Source of the DNA: Porphyromonas macacae DSM 20710 = JCM 13914
GTDB taxonomy: Bacteria; Bacteroidota; Bacteroidia; Bacteroidales; Porphyromonadaceae
Length of the DNA stretch: 64,000 bases
Assembly (NCBI RefSeq): GCF_000379945.1
Contig: NZ_KB904124.1
Location: forward strand, 310,001 to 374,000
Direction: 5' to 3'
Shown here in pieces: positions 36,477 through 45,789 of the stretch (its first letter is position 1; each line of letters begins with the position of its first letter). The notes beneath the pieces are model-generated. The model ran no database searches. It saw only the letters and a program-made list of their open reading frames with translations, and was not told where the DNA came from. Both the position numbers and the translations under genes were made by a program.

Positions 36477-36719
36477 TTATTTTGTTGCACTTCTGCGTAC
36501 CCGTCTTTTACTGTACGGTCTTATTCTATTTTCTCCAAAACATAACAGGCCAAGACTACATGCAGCAAAAATAGGTAAAACAATCAAAATAGCACAGTAA
36601 ATCTTCTTACTCAAAAACACATGCAAATACCCTTGTACAAACGGAACTTCAGCTTTTCCATATATAAGGTAATCCGTATACTTCAAGAAGAATCTATACG
36701 ATAAATCGATAAAAAACAC
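36477..36719 (-). CDS. Small membrane protein, unknown
   Basis: An 80-residue ORF starting at GTG 36719, with one strong membrane segment at about residues 39-61 (KIYCAILIVLPIFAACSLGL) and a basic tail (YSKRRVRRSATK). It lies 11 bases ahead of the 73-residue membrane ORF on the same strand, which favours a real two-gene unit. The antiporter gene diverges from it. No family recognised, and the GTG start is uncertain. Confidence 0.42.
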   Translation of the reverse strand: MFFIDLSYRFFLKYTDYLIYGKAEVPFVQGYLHVFLSKKIYCAILIVLPIFAACSLGLLCFGENRIRPYSKRRVRRSATK

Positions 36720-36825
36720 TTTGCAGAATCATGCAACCTGTATTCACATGACTGCCTTGCTTAATACCCGAATGTGCAAATACCGGTTTCAGAGACCGCC
36801 TGCTTCGATATTGGGGCTTTTTTTG

Positions 36826-36833
36826 TATTTTTG
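36826..36833 (+). promoter_or_regulatory. -7 box of the antiporter gene
   Basis: TATTTTTG matches TAnnTTTG and would start transcription near 36841, 48 bases before ATG 36889. A TTG exists only at a short spacing (36811). Confidence 0.45.
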
Positions 36834-36888
36834 ATTTGTCTTTTCAGATTGTTGCGCTTGCAACACCCTTACTTAAAACAAACGAGAC

Positions 36889-39183
36889 ATGAGCTCTGAC
36901 AGGAATACTGCTCTTAAAAGTTATCTCTTCTATATATTTCTGCTAATTCTATTCGCCGGAGGCCTCTGGGCTACACTTTATTTCGGTGCGGATTATATTC
37001 CTCACTCGGAAACAGTACTCGGAAGCGGTCGTTTTCTCAACGAATCTTTCAATCAGTTCATGGATGGCGTCAGCCACCACATGTCTTCCACCATCGGGCT
37101 GCTGCTCCTGCAAATACTGGTAATTCTTGCCGTTGCGCGGCTTATGGGCTGGCTCTTCACCAAAATGAGACAGCCGTCAGTCATCGGGGAAATCGTGGCC
37201 GGTATCCTTCTGGGGCCTACCCTCCTGGGCACGCTTTGGCCGGAAGGGTTCAATTTCCTTTTTCCGGCACAAAGTCTGGCTTCCATCGAGCTGCTAAGCC
37301 AGTTCGGGCTTATTTTATTTATGTTTGCCGTCGGCATGGAGCTTAGCCTGAACGATATCAAAACTCAGTTTACAGACAGTCTGGTACTCAGTCACGCCGG
37401 CATCTTCATTCCGTTTTTACTCTCTCTGCCCCTTTCTTATTTTATCTACCCGCATGTCAACATGGAAGGTACACTGCCCTTCATTCCTTTCACTCTCTTT
37501 GTGGGTATAGCCATGAGCATTACGGCCTTTCCTGTATTGGCACGTATCATCAGCGAGCAGGGACTGTCCGGCAAACCGCTGGGAAAACTGGCTCTCAGCA
37601 CCGCTGCCATGGGCGATATCAGCGCATGGCTTTTTCTGGCGGCCATTATGGCCATTACGCAGAACGGGAATATACTCAGCTCCGTCTACAATCTGATCTT
37701 TCTGCTGGCCTATTTGGGGGTAATGTTCGGCCTGATCAGACCGCTCTTTAAGATTATGGGCAAGATTTACGACAACACCGAAGTCGTCAACCGCACCATG
37801 GTCGGTTTTATTTTCATTCTGCTCATCATCTCTTCTTACGCTACAGAATTGCTCAGTATGCATGCACTCTTCGGCGCCTTTATCATGGGACTGGTAATGC
37901 CCGAGGATGATAAGTTCAGACACATCATCACGCAAAAAGTGGAGGACGTTTCGCTGATGCTTTTCCTGCCGCTCTTCTTTGTTTCTTCGGGTTTGCACAC
38001 ACACCTGGGGCTGATAGACAGTGTCTGGATGTGGGCTTTGCTGGCTCTCTTCGTTTTCGTAGCCGTATCGGGCAAAGTGGGAGGCACCTATATTGCCGGA
38101 CTGGCTACGGGGCACGGTTCGCGTCAGAGTTTGTATCTGGGAGCTTTTATGAATACACGCGGGTTGATGGAGCTGGTAGTGCTCAGCATCGGTTTGCAGC
38201 TGGGAGTACTGCCTGCACCCATTTATGCCGTGTTGGTGCTGATGACCATCATCACTACGGTGATGACACAACCGCTCGTGAGTCTCATTAACAGTCTGTA
38301 TAAACGCCGGGAGAAAAAATATCGGGATCCCAAAGCACGAAAAGGCATTTACGAAAACGGGCGTGTACTGCTTTCGTTCGGCCGTCCGGAGTCGGGAGCC
38401 ATGCTGCTGCAACTGGTAGATCGCTTACTGCGCCGAGGCGAACGTGTTCCCGACGTTACGGCATTGCACATCACTCCCGATGTAGATATTAACCCGCATC
38501 ATGCGGAAACCATTTGCAAACAAAGTTTCCAACCGGTTCGCCGGGAAAGCAAACGCCTGAATATTCCATTGACTACGCAGTACGAGATTTCTACGCAAAT
38601 AGAACGCCTGGTGGTGGAAAACCTCGAAAAAGGATACGATATGCTTGTCGTGGGCGGCGGTATCAAACTGTCGGCACGCTCCAGCGATTTGGCTGCAACA
38701 AGCTACAGACGCACCATGCGTCGCCGCCTGGGCAATCTGCCCGTAGCTACGGGCGAAGCCCTCTTTGCCATGAGAAACATGCTGCGCGACAAAATGGATT
38801 TCTTCGTCAAGAATTCTCCGTGCTCGGTAGCGGTGTTTGTAGATCGTGACTTCGGACAACCCCAAAATGTGCTTATGCTCGTGAGTGCCCGAGCAGATAT
38901 GAACATACTGCCCTATGCACGCACCATGGCGCAAAACTGCAATGCCTCGCTAAGCCTTTTGCCGACGAATGACGATATGATTATTACTCCGGACAAACTG
39001 CGCACGGGAGAGATGCAATTATCGCCCGAACGCCTGCCGAAACCGGAAACTCTGGCCTCCTATGACTTTATGCTGGTTTCTTATGACCATTGGAAGAGAC
39101 TTATGCACGAATGTCCCGACCTTTTGATGGCCATACCCAGCACTGTAATTCTGAACATACGCAACTATAAAAACGACTTGTAA
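36889..39183 (+). CDS. CPA2-family cation/proton antiporter with C-terminal Usp-like region
   Basis: A 764-residue Na+ or K+/H+ antiporter of the monovalent cation:proton antiporter-2 type (KefB/NapA-like). The first ~465 residues form a run of membrane segments, including the conserved RQPSVIGEIVAGILLGPTLLG and ITAFPVLARIISEQGL, and LSTAAMGDISAWLFLA. The last ~290 residues are soluble. They contain GYDMLVVGGGIKLSARSSD, reminiscent of universal stress protein folds that may sense a nucleotide. No TrkA-N (RCK) domain is visible. It is probably monocistronic, with a promoter box before it and a terminator after it; glgB follows. Confidence 0.92.
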   Translation: MSSDRNTALKSYLFYIFLLILFAGGLWATLYFGADYIPHSETVLGSGRFLNESFNQFMDGVSHHMSSTIGLLLLQILVILAVARLMGWLFTKMRQPSVIGEIVAGILLGPTLLGTLWPEGFNFLFPAQSLASIELLSQFGLILFMFAVGMELSLNDIKTQFTDSLVLSHAGIFIPFLLSLPLSYFIYPHVNMEGTLPFIPFTLFVGIAMSITAFPVLARIISEQGLSGKPLGKLALSTAAMGDISAWLFLAAIMAITQNGNILSSVYNLIFLLAYLGVMFGLIRPLFKIMGKIYDNTEVVNRTMVGFIFILLIISSYATELLSMHALFGAFIMGLVMPEDDKFRHIITQKVEDVSLMLFLPLFFVSSGLHTHLGLIDSVWMWALLALFVFVAVSGKVGGTYIAGLATGHGSRQSLYLGAFMNTRGLMELVVLSIGLQLGVLPAPIYAVLVLMTIITTVMTQPLVSLINSLYKRREKKYRDPKARKGIYENGRVLLSFGRPESGAMLLQLVDRLLRRGERVPDVTALHITPDVDINPHHAETICKQSFQPVRRESKRLNIPLTTQYEISTQIERLVVENLEKGYDMLVVGGGIKLSARSSDLAATSYRRTMRRRLGNLPVATGEALFAMRNMLRDKMDFFVKNSPCSVAVFVDRDFGQPQNVLMLVSARADMNILPYARTMAQNCNASLSLLPTNDDMIITPDKLRTGEMQLSPERLPKPETLASYDFMLVSYDHWKRLMHECPDLLMAIPSTVILNIRNYKNDL

Positions 39184-39216
39184 TACTCTACCCGATTACC
39201 CGAAGAGTATTTTTTC
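39182..39216 (+). terminator. Terminator after the antiporter gene
   Basis: Arms aatactct and agagtatt enclose about 14 bases and are followed by ttttttctttt. The stem begins at the stop codon. Confidence 0.72.
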
Positions 39217-39256
39217 TTTTATTTTTACACAGAACATCAACGACACTCCGTATATT

Positions 39257-41272
39257 ATGAAACTATTGGATCAAGACCCCTGGCTGAAACCCTATGAAGA
39301 GAGAATAAAAAAACGGGCTCTCTACTCTTTAAGCAGAGAACGCTCTCTGACACAGGGAGGAGACCTGCTTTTAAGCGAATTTGCCGATGGACATCGTTAC
39401 TACGGCCTGCACCGCCGGGAAGACGGCAGCTGGGTCATCCGGGAATTTCTGCCCAACGCCACCGAGGTCTACCTGATCGGAGACTTCAACAATTGGCGTC
39501 GCATGATTGTCTGGGGGATGAAACGTACCAATGACTACGGAGACTGGGAAATAAACATCGCAGCCGACAAGATCAAACACGGGGATCACTACAAGCTGTT
39601 TGTGGTCTGGCCTCACGGCTCGGGCGAACGGATACCGGCATGGGCTACGCGTGTGGTGCAAGACCCACGGACGGCTATTTTCAGTGCGCAGGTATGGGCA
39701 CCCGCCAAACCGTATACTTTTCATCACCTGCGCCCCACTCCGAAAGCGGAACCGCTGCTCATATACGAATGCCATGTGGGCATGAGTGGCGAAGAGGAGG
39801 GTATCAGTACTTACAATGATTTCCGCCTCAACGTTCTGCCCCGCATCGCCAAATCGGGATACAACGCCATACAGGTGATGGCCGTTCAGGAGCATCCCTA
39901 TTACGGCTCTTTCGGCTACCATGTCTCCGGTTTTTTCGCTCCGAGCAGCCGTTTCGGTACGCCGGACGAACTTAAACAACTTATCGACGAAGCACATGCC
40001 CTCGGAATACGGGTGATCATGGATCTCGTACACAGCCATGCCGTGAGGAACGAAGTGGAAGGGCTGGGCAACTACGATGGCACGCGCACACTCTTCTTCC
40101 ATGGCGGAGAAAGGGGGGAACATCCGGCATGGGATTCGCTCTGCTTCGATTATGGGCGAAACAATGTGATGCACTTTCTGCTCTCCAACTGCAAATACTG
40201 GCTGGAGGAATTCCAGTTCGACGGCTTCCGTTTCGACGGCGTATCCAGCATGCTTTACTACAATCACGGGCTGGGACAAACATTTACGGGCTACGGCGAC
40301 TATTTCAACGGACATCAGGATGCCGATGCTATTGCCTATCTGACAATAGCCAACAAACTGATTCACGAACTTTACCCTAATGCCATTACCATAGCGGAGG
40401 AGGTGAGCGGTATGCCGGGGATCGCCTCAAAGATAGAAAACGGAGGCATGGGATTCGACTACAGGCTGGCGATGAACATACCCGACTACTGGATCAAAAC
40501 GATTAAGGAACTACCGGATGAACGATGGAACCCCGGAGATATTTGGTATCAGCTGACGAACCGGCGCAAAGAAGAGAAAACCATCAGCTATGCCGAAAGC
40601 CACGATCAGGCACTGGTGGGTGACAAAACGCTGCTTTTCCGTCTGGCAGACGCCGAGATGTACTGGCACATGGAGCGCAACGATCGCAACTTTGCGGTAG
40701 ACCGCGGCATTGCATTGGTAAAAATGATCAGGCTGGTTACAGCGGCTACAATGAACGGTGGATACCTCAACTTTATGGGAAATGAATTCGGGCACCCCGA
40801 ATGGATAGATTTCCCGCGCGAAGGCAACGGATGGTCCTATAAGCATGCTCGCCGGCAGTGGCAGCTGGCCGATGACAAAAACTTGAAATACAACTGCCTG
40901 TACGAGTTCGACAGAGATATGATTGCTCTCTTCAAAAGTGTGGATCACTTTGAGAAAAACAGTCTGGAAAAAACATGGGACAGCAGAGAAGACCAGATAC
41001 TTTGCTTCAAGCGAGGCAATCTGGTGTTTGTCTTCAACTTCCACCCCGACAGTTCTTTCACAGATTACCCCCTGCCGCTTCCGGCAGGCAAGTATAAAGT
41101 GGTTATGAACACGGATAATCCGGAATACTGCGGCTTCGGTCTGACAGACGACAGCGTGGAGCATTTCACCATACCCGATGTGGACGAAAACGGTAAAGCA
41201 ATACCGGGACAGCAGCACATCAACCTCTACATCCCAAGCCGCAGCGCACAGGTGCTTCGCTTAGAGGATTGA
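39257..41272 (+). CDS. glgB: 1,4-alpha-glucan branching enzyme, eukaryotic type (GH13_8)
   Basis: A 671-residue glycogen branching enzyme that makes alpha-1,6 branches. The N-terminal CBM48 module (about residues 55-150) contains VYLIGDFNNWRR. The GH13 barrel has YGSFGYHVSGFFAPSSRFG, DLVHSHAVRN, the nucleophile Asp327 in FRFDGVSSMLY, the acid/base Glu381 in TIAEEVSGMPG and the stabilising Asp in AESHDQAL. The FGYHVSGFFAPSSR and YYNHGLG style is that of plant, fungal and animal branching enzymes, a type also found in Bacteroidetes. No other glycogen genes are next to it. Confidence 0.96.
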   Translation: MKLLDQDPWLKPYEERIKKRALYSLSRERSLTQGGDLLLSEFADGHRYYGLHRREDGSWVIREFLPNATEVYLIGDFNNWRRMIVWGMKRTNDYGDWEINIAADKIKHGDHYKLFVVWPHGSGERIPAWATRVVQDPRTAIFSAQVWAPAKPYTFHHLRPTPKAEPLLIYECHVGMSGEEEGISTYNDFRLNVLPRIAKSGYNAIQVMAVQEHPYYGSFGYHVSGFFAPSSRFGTPDELKQLIDEAHALGIRVIMDLVHSHAVRNEVEGLGNYDGTRTLFFHGGERGEHPAWDSLCFDYGRNNVMHFLLSNCKYWLEEFQFDGFRFDGVSSMLYYNHGLGQTFTGYGDYFNGHQDADAIAYLTIANKLIHELYPNAITIAEEVSGMPGIASKIENGGMGFDYRLAMNIPDYWIKTIKELPDERWNPGDIWYQLTNRRKEEKTISYAESHDQALVGDKTLLFRLADAEMYWHMERNDRNFAVDRGIALVKMIRLVTAATMNGGYLNFMGNEFGHPEWIDFPREGNGWSYKHARRQWQLADDKNLKYNCLYEFDRDMIALFKSVDHFEKNSLEKTWDSREDQILCFKRGNLVFVFNFHPDSSFTDYPLPLPAGKYKVVMNTDNPEYCGFGLTDDSVEHFTIPDVDENGKAIPGQQHINLYIPSRSAQVLRLED

Positions 41273-41340
41273 CACCCGGTGGCTTATAGAGAGCTGTTTC
41301 TCTTTCGCCATTCCTCAGAGATTTAACCCAAAAGACACTA

Positions 41341-41375
41341 AAAAAGCCCGAAGAACATCCTTCGGGCTTTTTGTT
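41341..41375. terminator. Bidirectional terminator between glgB and trxA
   Basis: Arms aaaaagcccgaag (41341-41353) and cttcgggcttttt (41360-41372) pair perfectly over 13 bases around aacatc. A and T runs on either side suit both convergent transcripts. Confidence 0.9.
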
Positions 41376-41396
41376 TTATACAGTAAGCTGTCTGTA

Positions 41397-41711
41397 TTAC
41401 AGCAATTTGTCGATTTCTTTCTTAAAGGCCTCTTTGCTTTGAGCACCTACCATTTTGTTAACCATCTGACCATCTTTCAGGAAAATAATGGTGGGGATAT
41501 TGCGTACGCCGAACTGAGAAGGCAGGTCTGCATTGGCATCTACGTCAACCTTACCGATGACCACACGACCTTCGTATTCGGTTGCCAACTCATCGATGAT
41601 AGGACCGACCATGCGGCAAGGACCGCACCATGTTGCCCAGAAATCGATAACTACGGGCTTGCCTTCTGCAAGAATCTCCTGGAAGTTTGCGTCTGTGATT
41701 TGTTTTGCCAT
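41397..41711 (-). CDS. trxA: Thioredoxin
   Basis: A 104-residue classical thioredoxin with the active site WCGPC at residues 28-32 (FWATWCGPCRM) and the cis-Pro segment VRNIPTIIFLKDG. It is a cytoplasmic disulfide reductase; no signal peptide is present. It lies 69 bases downstream of dnaE on the same strand and probably shares its transcript, ending at the bidirectional terminator. Confidence 0.97.
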   Translation of the reverse strand: MAKQITDANFQEILAEGKPVVIDFWATWCGPCRMVGPIIDELATEYEGRVVIGKVDVDANADLPSQFGVRNIPTIIFLKDGQMVNKMVGAQSKEAFKKEIDKLL

Positions 41712-41780
41712 AATTAAAATAGTTTTAGGATTAAATGTTATTTGTCTTAATAATCTTTTTTCAGTTGTTTTTGTTCACGC

Positions 41781-44700
41781 CTACCCGATATTATAGGCAA
41801 TATTATTTTCTTCGAGCAGATTGAAGAAGGTCGTAGAGGGCGTTACGGATGCCAGATGCGAACGCAGCTGGACGCCTACTCCCGAGCTCTCATCAATGGC
41901 ATATACGGAAAGCGAAGCCTCCCCCGGATTGCTTTTTGCTATCTCCACGAGACTTGCTGCCATCGTCTCGTCTAACTCGGTCACATTCAGCCGGAGTTTC
42001 ACCTCTTTTATCAACGAATCCGCTACTTCGGGCAGCAAATCGATTTTGTTGACAACAAGCTCCAGCTGATTGTCCCAGCGGCGCTCCTGAATGCCGGCGC
42101 GCACCAACAGGAAGAGCCCGTCGATGGCGAATTTGCCGAATTCGATATGCTGACGGCTGAAAAGCGGGAACTCGAAGCTGCCGCTGTAATCTTCGATGGT
42201 TATGCGCGAGAAGGGTTCGTTGCGCTTGGTCATACCCTGATAGGTTTTCGTTACCTGCCCACCGAAGATAAGCGTTTTGCCGGCTCCGTATTCACTCAAA
42301 TCCGACATCTCGGCTGCACGGATATTGCAATAATGTTCGAGGATAATTCTATATGGCTCCAGAGGATTGGAAGAAAGGTACAGCCCTACCAGTTCGCGCT
42401 CTTTATTGAGTCGCTCCAGATCGCTCCAGAGCTCGATGTTCTGAGCAGGCTCGGGCTTTGCCACGGTAGCCATCACCTCCGAAGTGTCGAAAAGAGAGAA
42501 AGCGGCCTGGTAACGGTCTTCCTGCACGCCGCTGCCGTAACGCATGAGAGACTGGATGAAAGTATCTTCCTGCCCGGCAGAGGACGGTTGCAGGTATGCC
42601 TCGCGCGGGATACCGAAACTGTCGAAAGCTCCGCTAAGCGCCAATGCTTCAAGAGAACGACGATTGCAGGCTGAAAGATTGATACGCTCGACGAAGTCGT
42701 AAATATCTTTGTAGGCGCCGTTGGACTCTCTTTCGGAAAGGATGGACTCCACTCCGCTACTGCTCATGCCTTTAATTGCACTCAGCCCGAAGCGAATATC
42801 CCCCGATTCGTTAACGCTAAACTTAAAGTCCGATTCGTTAACGTCCGGAACAAGCACTCTGATACCCATACTCTTACATTCGTCCATCAACTTGGTGATT
42901 TCAGTAATGTTGCTAAGGTTTCGGCTCAACGCCCCGGCCATGTATTCCGAAGGGTAGTTTGCCTTAAGGTAAGCCGTCTGGTAGGCTACCCAACTGTAAC
43001 AAGTGGCATGGCTCTTATTGAATGCGTAGCTGGCAAATTTTTCCCAGTCGGCCCATATCTTATTCAGCACTTCCTCTTTATGCCCGTTAGCTTTACCGCC
43101 GGATAGGAATTTCACTTTCAAAGCATTCATTTTATCAATGAGTTTCTTTCCCATCGCTTTACGCAGCGTATCGCTTTCTCCACGCGTGAAATTGGCCAGT
43201 TTACGGCTCAAAAGCATGACTTGCTCCTGATACACCGTAATACCGTAGGTTGCTTTGAGATATTCCTCCATTTCGGGCAGATCGTATTCGATCTTTTCCC
43301 GCCCGTGCTTACGATCTATAAACTGCGGAATATAGTCCATGGGCCCCGGCCGGTAGAGGGCGTTCATAGCGATAAGATCTTCAAAAGTACTGGGTTGCAG
43401 TTTGCGCAGATAGTTTTGCATACCGGCAGACTCGAACTGGAAAGTACCTACCGTACGCCCGTCGCAGTATAACTTGTATGTCTTCTCATCATCCATAGGA
43501 ATGCTGTCGATATCGATATCCTGCCCCGTCCTTTTCTTGATGTTAAGAAGAGCTTCCTTGATAATGGAAAGAGTTTTGAGCCCCAGAAAGTCCATCTTGA
43601 TAAGCCCCGTTTCTTCGATAACGGAGCCTTCGTACTGGGTTACCAGCAGCTCGCTGTCACTCTCCTTATCCTTCACCGTACTGATAGGCACCACATCGCT
43701 GATGTCGGTTTTACCGATAATGATACCACAGGCATGCACGCCCACGTTACGCACATTGCCTTCCAGCATCTGGGCATATTTAAGCGTATCGCGCAGCACA
43801 GGATTGTCACTCAGGGCTGCCTGCTTGAGTTCGGTTACATTGTCGATAGCGGCCTTGAGGTTCACTTTCTTGACATTCGGTATCTTATCCGGTACCAGTT
43901 TGGCCAGACGGTTACTTTCGGCAAGAGGGAGACGTTGCACCCGCGCCACATCTTTAATGGAACTTTTCGTGGCCATGGTACCGTAGGTGATGATATGAGC
44001 TACGCGATCGAATCCGTACTTTTCAGTTACCCAGCGCAAGATCGTGGCTCTTCCGTCATCGTCGAAATCCACGTCGATATCCGGCATCGAAATACGGTCG
44101 GGGTTCAGGAAACGCTCGAAAAGGAGGTCGTACTTGATCGGATCTATATCCGTGATACCCAAACAGTAAGCCACTGCCGAACCGGCTGCCGAACCTCGCC
44201 CAGGCCCCACCGAAACGCCCATTTTCTTGGCTTCGTTGATAAAGTCCTGCACGATAAGGAAGTAGCCCGGGAATCCCATATTTTTAATCGTGTTGAGCTC
44301 AAAGTCGATACGCTCCTTCTGCACCTCGCTCAATTCTCCGCCATAGCGTTTCTTGGCTCCTTCATAAGTCAGGAACTTCAGATAATCGTCATCGTCATCG
44401 AATTCGCTCGGAATCGGAAAGTCGGGCATCAACGCCGAATGGTCGATGCTGTAAAACTCCACTTTGTCGAGTATCTCGATGGTATTTGCCATGGTTTCCG
44501 GCACATCGGCAAAGATTTTGTTCATCTCCTCCGTCGTCTTGAGCCACTCCTGTTTGGAATAGCGCATACGGTTAGGGTCGTCCAGATCCTTGCCTGTACT
44601 CAGGCAAATCAGCCGGTCGTGCGCCTCGCCGTCTTCTTCATTGATAAAGTGCACGTCGTTTGTGGCAATAACCTTTACGTTATGTTTGGCTGCAAGTTGC

Positions 44701-45440
44701 AGCAACACACGGTTTACTTTTTGCTGTTCGGGAAAAATGGACCGGTTGCCAAGGGGATTGTGCGTTTCATGACGCTGAATTTCCAGATAATAATCGTCAC
44801 CGAAAATACGTTTGAACCACAGGATACTCTCTTCTGCACGCTCGATCTGCCCGGCCATGATATGTTGCGGAATTTCACCACCCAGACAGGCCGAACTGAC
44901 GATAATGCCTTCATGATACTTTTCGAGCAGTTCGCGGTCTATACGCGGGCGCATATAATAACCCTCGGTCCACCCGTAAGAGACCATTTTGATAAGGTTG
45001 TGGTAGCCTACTTTGTTTTTGGCCAGCAGGATGATGTGCCAGCCGCTGCTGTCTATACTCCGGCCGGGTTTATACGGGTCTGAGACGGATTTATCCTTAT
45101 CGTGCCGGCTACGGCGGGCACAATAGGCTTCACATCCCAAAATGGGTTTGAAAAGTTTTTTTTCTTCCGCTCTGATCTGTTCGTCTACAGCCTTTCGCTC
45201 CTCTTCGGACATATCGTCCGTAATCTTTTTTTTCAGCTCCTTGATGGTGCTGTTGCAGTCAGCATTTTTTCTGTTTACATAGTTAAAGAATTCTTTGATG
45301 CCATACATCACCCCATGGTCTGTCAGTGCAATGCCGGGCATGCCGTCTGCCATGGCTTTATCCACCAGTCCTTTAATGGATGCCTGACCATCGAGTAATG
45401 AGTATTGCGAGTGTACGTGCAGATGTACGAAAGGTTGCAT
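41781..45440 (-). CDS. dnaE: DNA polymerase III alpha subunit
   Basis: A 1219-residue DnaE, the replicative polymerase. It begins with a PHP domain (FVHLHVHSQYSLLDG). The polymerase core has GPGRGSAAGSAVAYCL and the catalytic Asp cluster in PDIDVDFDDDGR. Next come the finger and beta-binding regions with YQEQVMLL and SYAFNKSHATCYSWVAYQTAYLKA, and an OB-fold near residue 1050 (LIFGGQVTKTYQGMTKR). The frame is open to 45503, but homologues start at MQPFVHLHVHS, so ATG 45440 is chosen. Replication uses it with clamp and loader genes located elsewhere. Confidence 0.96.
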   Translation of the reverse strand: MQPFVHLHVHSQYSLLDGQASIKGLVDKAMADGMPGIALTDHGVMYGIKEFFNYVNRKNADCNSTIKELKKKITDDMSEEERKAVDEQIRAEEKKLFKPILGCEAYCARRSRHDKDKSVSDPYKPGRSIDSSGWHIILLAKNKVGYHNLIKMVSYGWTEGYYMRPRIDRELLEKYHEGIIVSSACLGGEIPQHIMAGQIERAEESILWFKRIFGDDYYLEIQRHETHNPLGNRSIFPEQQKVNRVLLQLAAKHNVKVIATNDVHFINEEDGEAHDRLICLSTGKDLDDPNRMRYSKQEWLKTTEEMNKIFADVPETMANTIEILDKVEFYSIDHSALMPDFPIPSEFDDDDDYLKFLTYEGAKKRYGGELSEVQKERIDFELNTIKNMGFPGYFLIVQDFINEAKKMGVSVGPGRGSAAGSAVAYCLGITDIDPIKYDLLFERFLNPDRISMPDIDVDFDDDGRATILRWVTEKYGFDRVAHIITYGTMATKSSIKDVARVQRLPLAESNRLAKLVPDKIPNVKKVNLKAAIDNVTELKQAALSDNPVLRDTLKYAQMLEGNVRNVGVHACGIIIGKTDISDVVPISTVKDKESDSELLVTQYEGSVIEETGLIKMDFLGLKTLSIIKEALLNIKKRTGQDIDIDSIPMDDEKTYKLYCDGRTVGTFQFESAGMQNYLRKLQPSTFEDLIAMNALYRPGPMDYIPQFIDRKHGREKIEYDLPEMEEYLKATYGITVYQEQVMLLSRKLANFTRGESDTLRKAMGKKLIDKMNALKVKFLSGGKANGHKEEVLNKIWADWEKFASYAFNKSHATCYSWVAYQTAYLKANYPSEYMAGALSRNLSNITEITKLMDECKSMGIRVLVPDVNESDFKFSVNESGDIRFGLSAIKGMSSSGVESILSERESNGAYKDIYDFVERINLSACNRRSLEALALSGAFDSFGIPREAYLQPSSAGQEDTFIQSLMRYGSGVQEDRYQAAFSLFDTSEVMATVAKPEPAQNIELWSDLERLNKERELVGLYLSSNPLEPYRIILEHYCNIRAAEMSDLSEYGAGKTLIFGGQVTKTYQGMTKRNEPFSRITIEDYSGSFEFPLFSRQHIEFGKFAIDGLFLLVRAGIQERRWDNQLELVVNKIDLLPEVADSLIKEVKLRLNVTELDETMAASLVEIAKSNPGEASLSVYAIDESSGVGVQLRSHLASVTPSTTFFNLLEENNIAYNIG

Positions 45441-45529
45441 TGTTATTGTCGTTTTAGAGTAAGACGCCATCGTGAATTTCGTGGAATTTTCACCGGCATA
45501 CAAGTGGTATTTGTAAAAACCTTACCGGA

Positions 45530-45537
45530 CAAATATA
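45530..45537 (-). promoter_or_regulatory. -7 box of dnaE-trxA
   Basis: On the minus strand this reads TATATTTG, matching TAnnTTTG, about 90 bases before the dnaE start. The upstream TTG element was not found. It lies in the 349-bp gap between dnaE and the GHL10 gene, which otherwise holds only the hairpin at 45680-45728. Confidence 0.5.
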
Positions 45538-45679
45538 ACCAAATAAGCCCTATTACGCATGGAAATATTTGTAAAAAATCTTTCGGAAAGAGATGCAACA
45601 TGCACTCTGTCAAAACCCTGAATCACCCGAAATCGATGACAGTATCTCAAGGAAAAGCAGATATTCCGTGTCGAAAAAA

Positions 45680-45728
45680 ATCAAAAAGAAAAACCCGGAA
45701 AAGGATTCCGTTCAAACAATCCTTCTCC
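45680..45728 (-). terminator. Terminator of the lgt-fprA-nagB-GHL10 operon
   Basis: Read leftward, ggagaaggatt (45728-45718) pairs with aatccttttcc (45707-45697), with one G-U pair, followed by a T-rich run. It lies 60 bases after the GHL10 stop codon. Confidence 0.72.
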
Positions 45729-45789
45729 AGGCTTCCGTAATTTTTTTTGTAAATATAACCCTATACAGTTTACAACTATTGCAAAAGCA

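Noticed and set aside
36889-39183. Kef-type glutathione-gated potassium efflux system
   Set aside because: No TrkA-N/RCK nucleotide-binding domain and no ancillary KefF/KefG gene; the C-terminal part looks Usp-like instead.
41781-45503. dnaE start at 45503
   Set aside because: The 21 extra residues precede the conserved family start at MQPFVHLHVHS and are unlike homologues.
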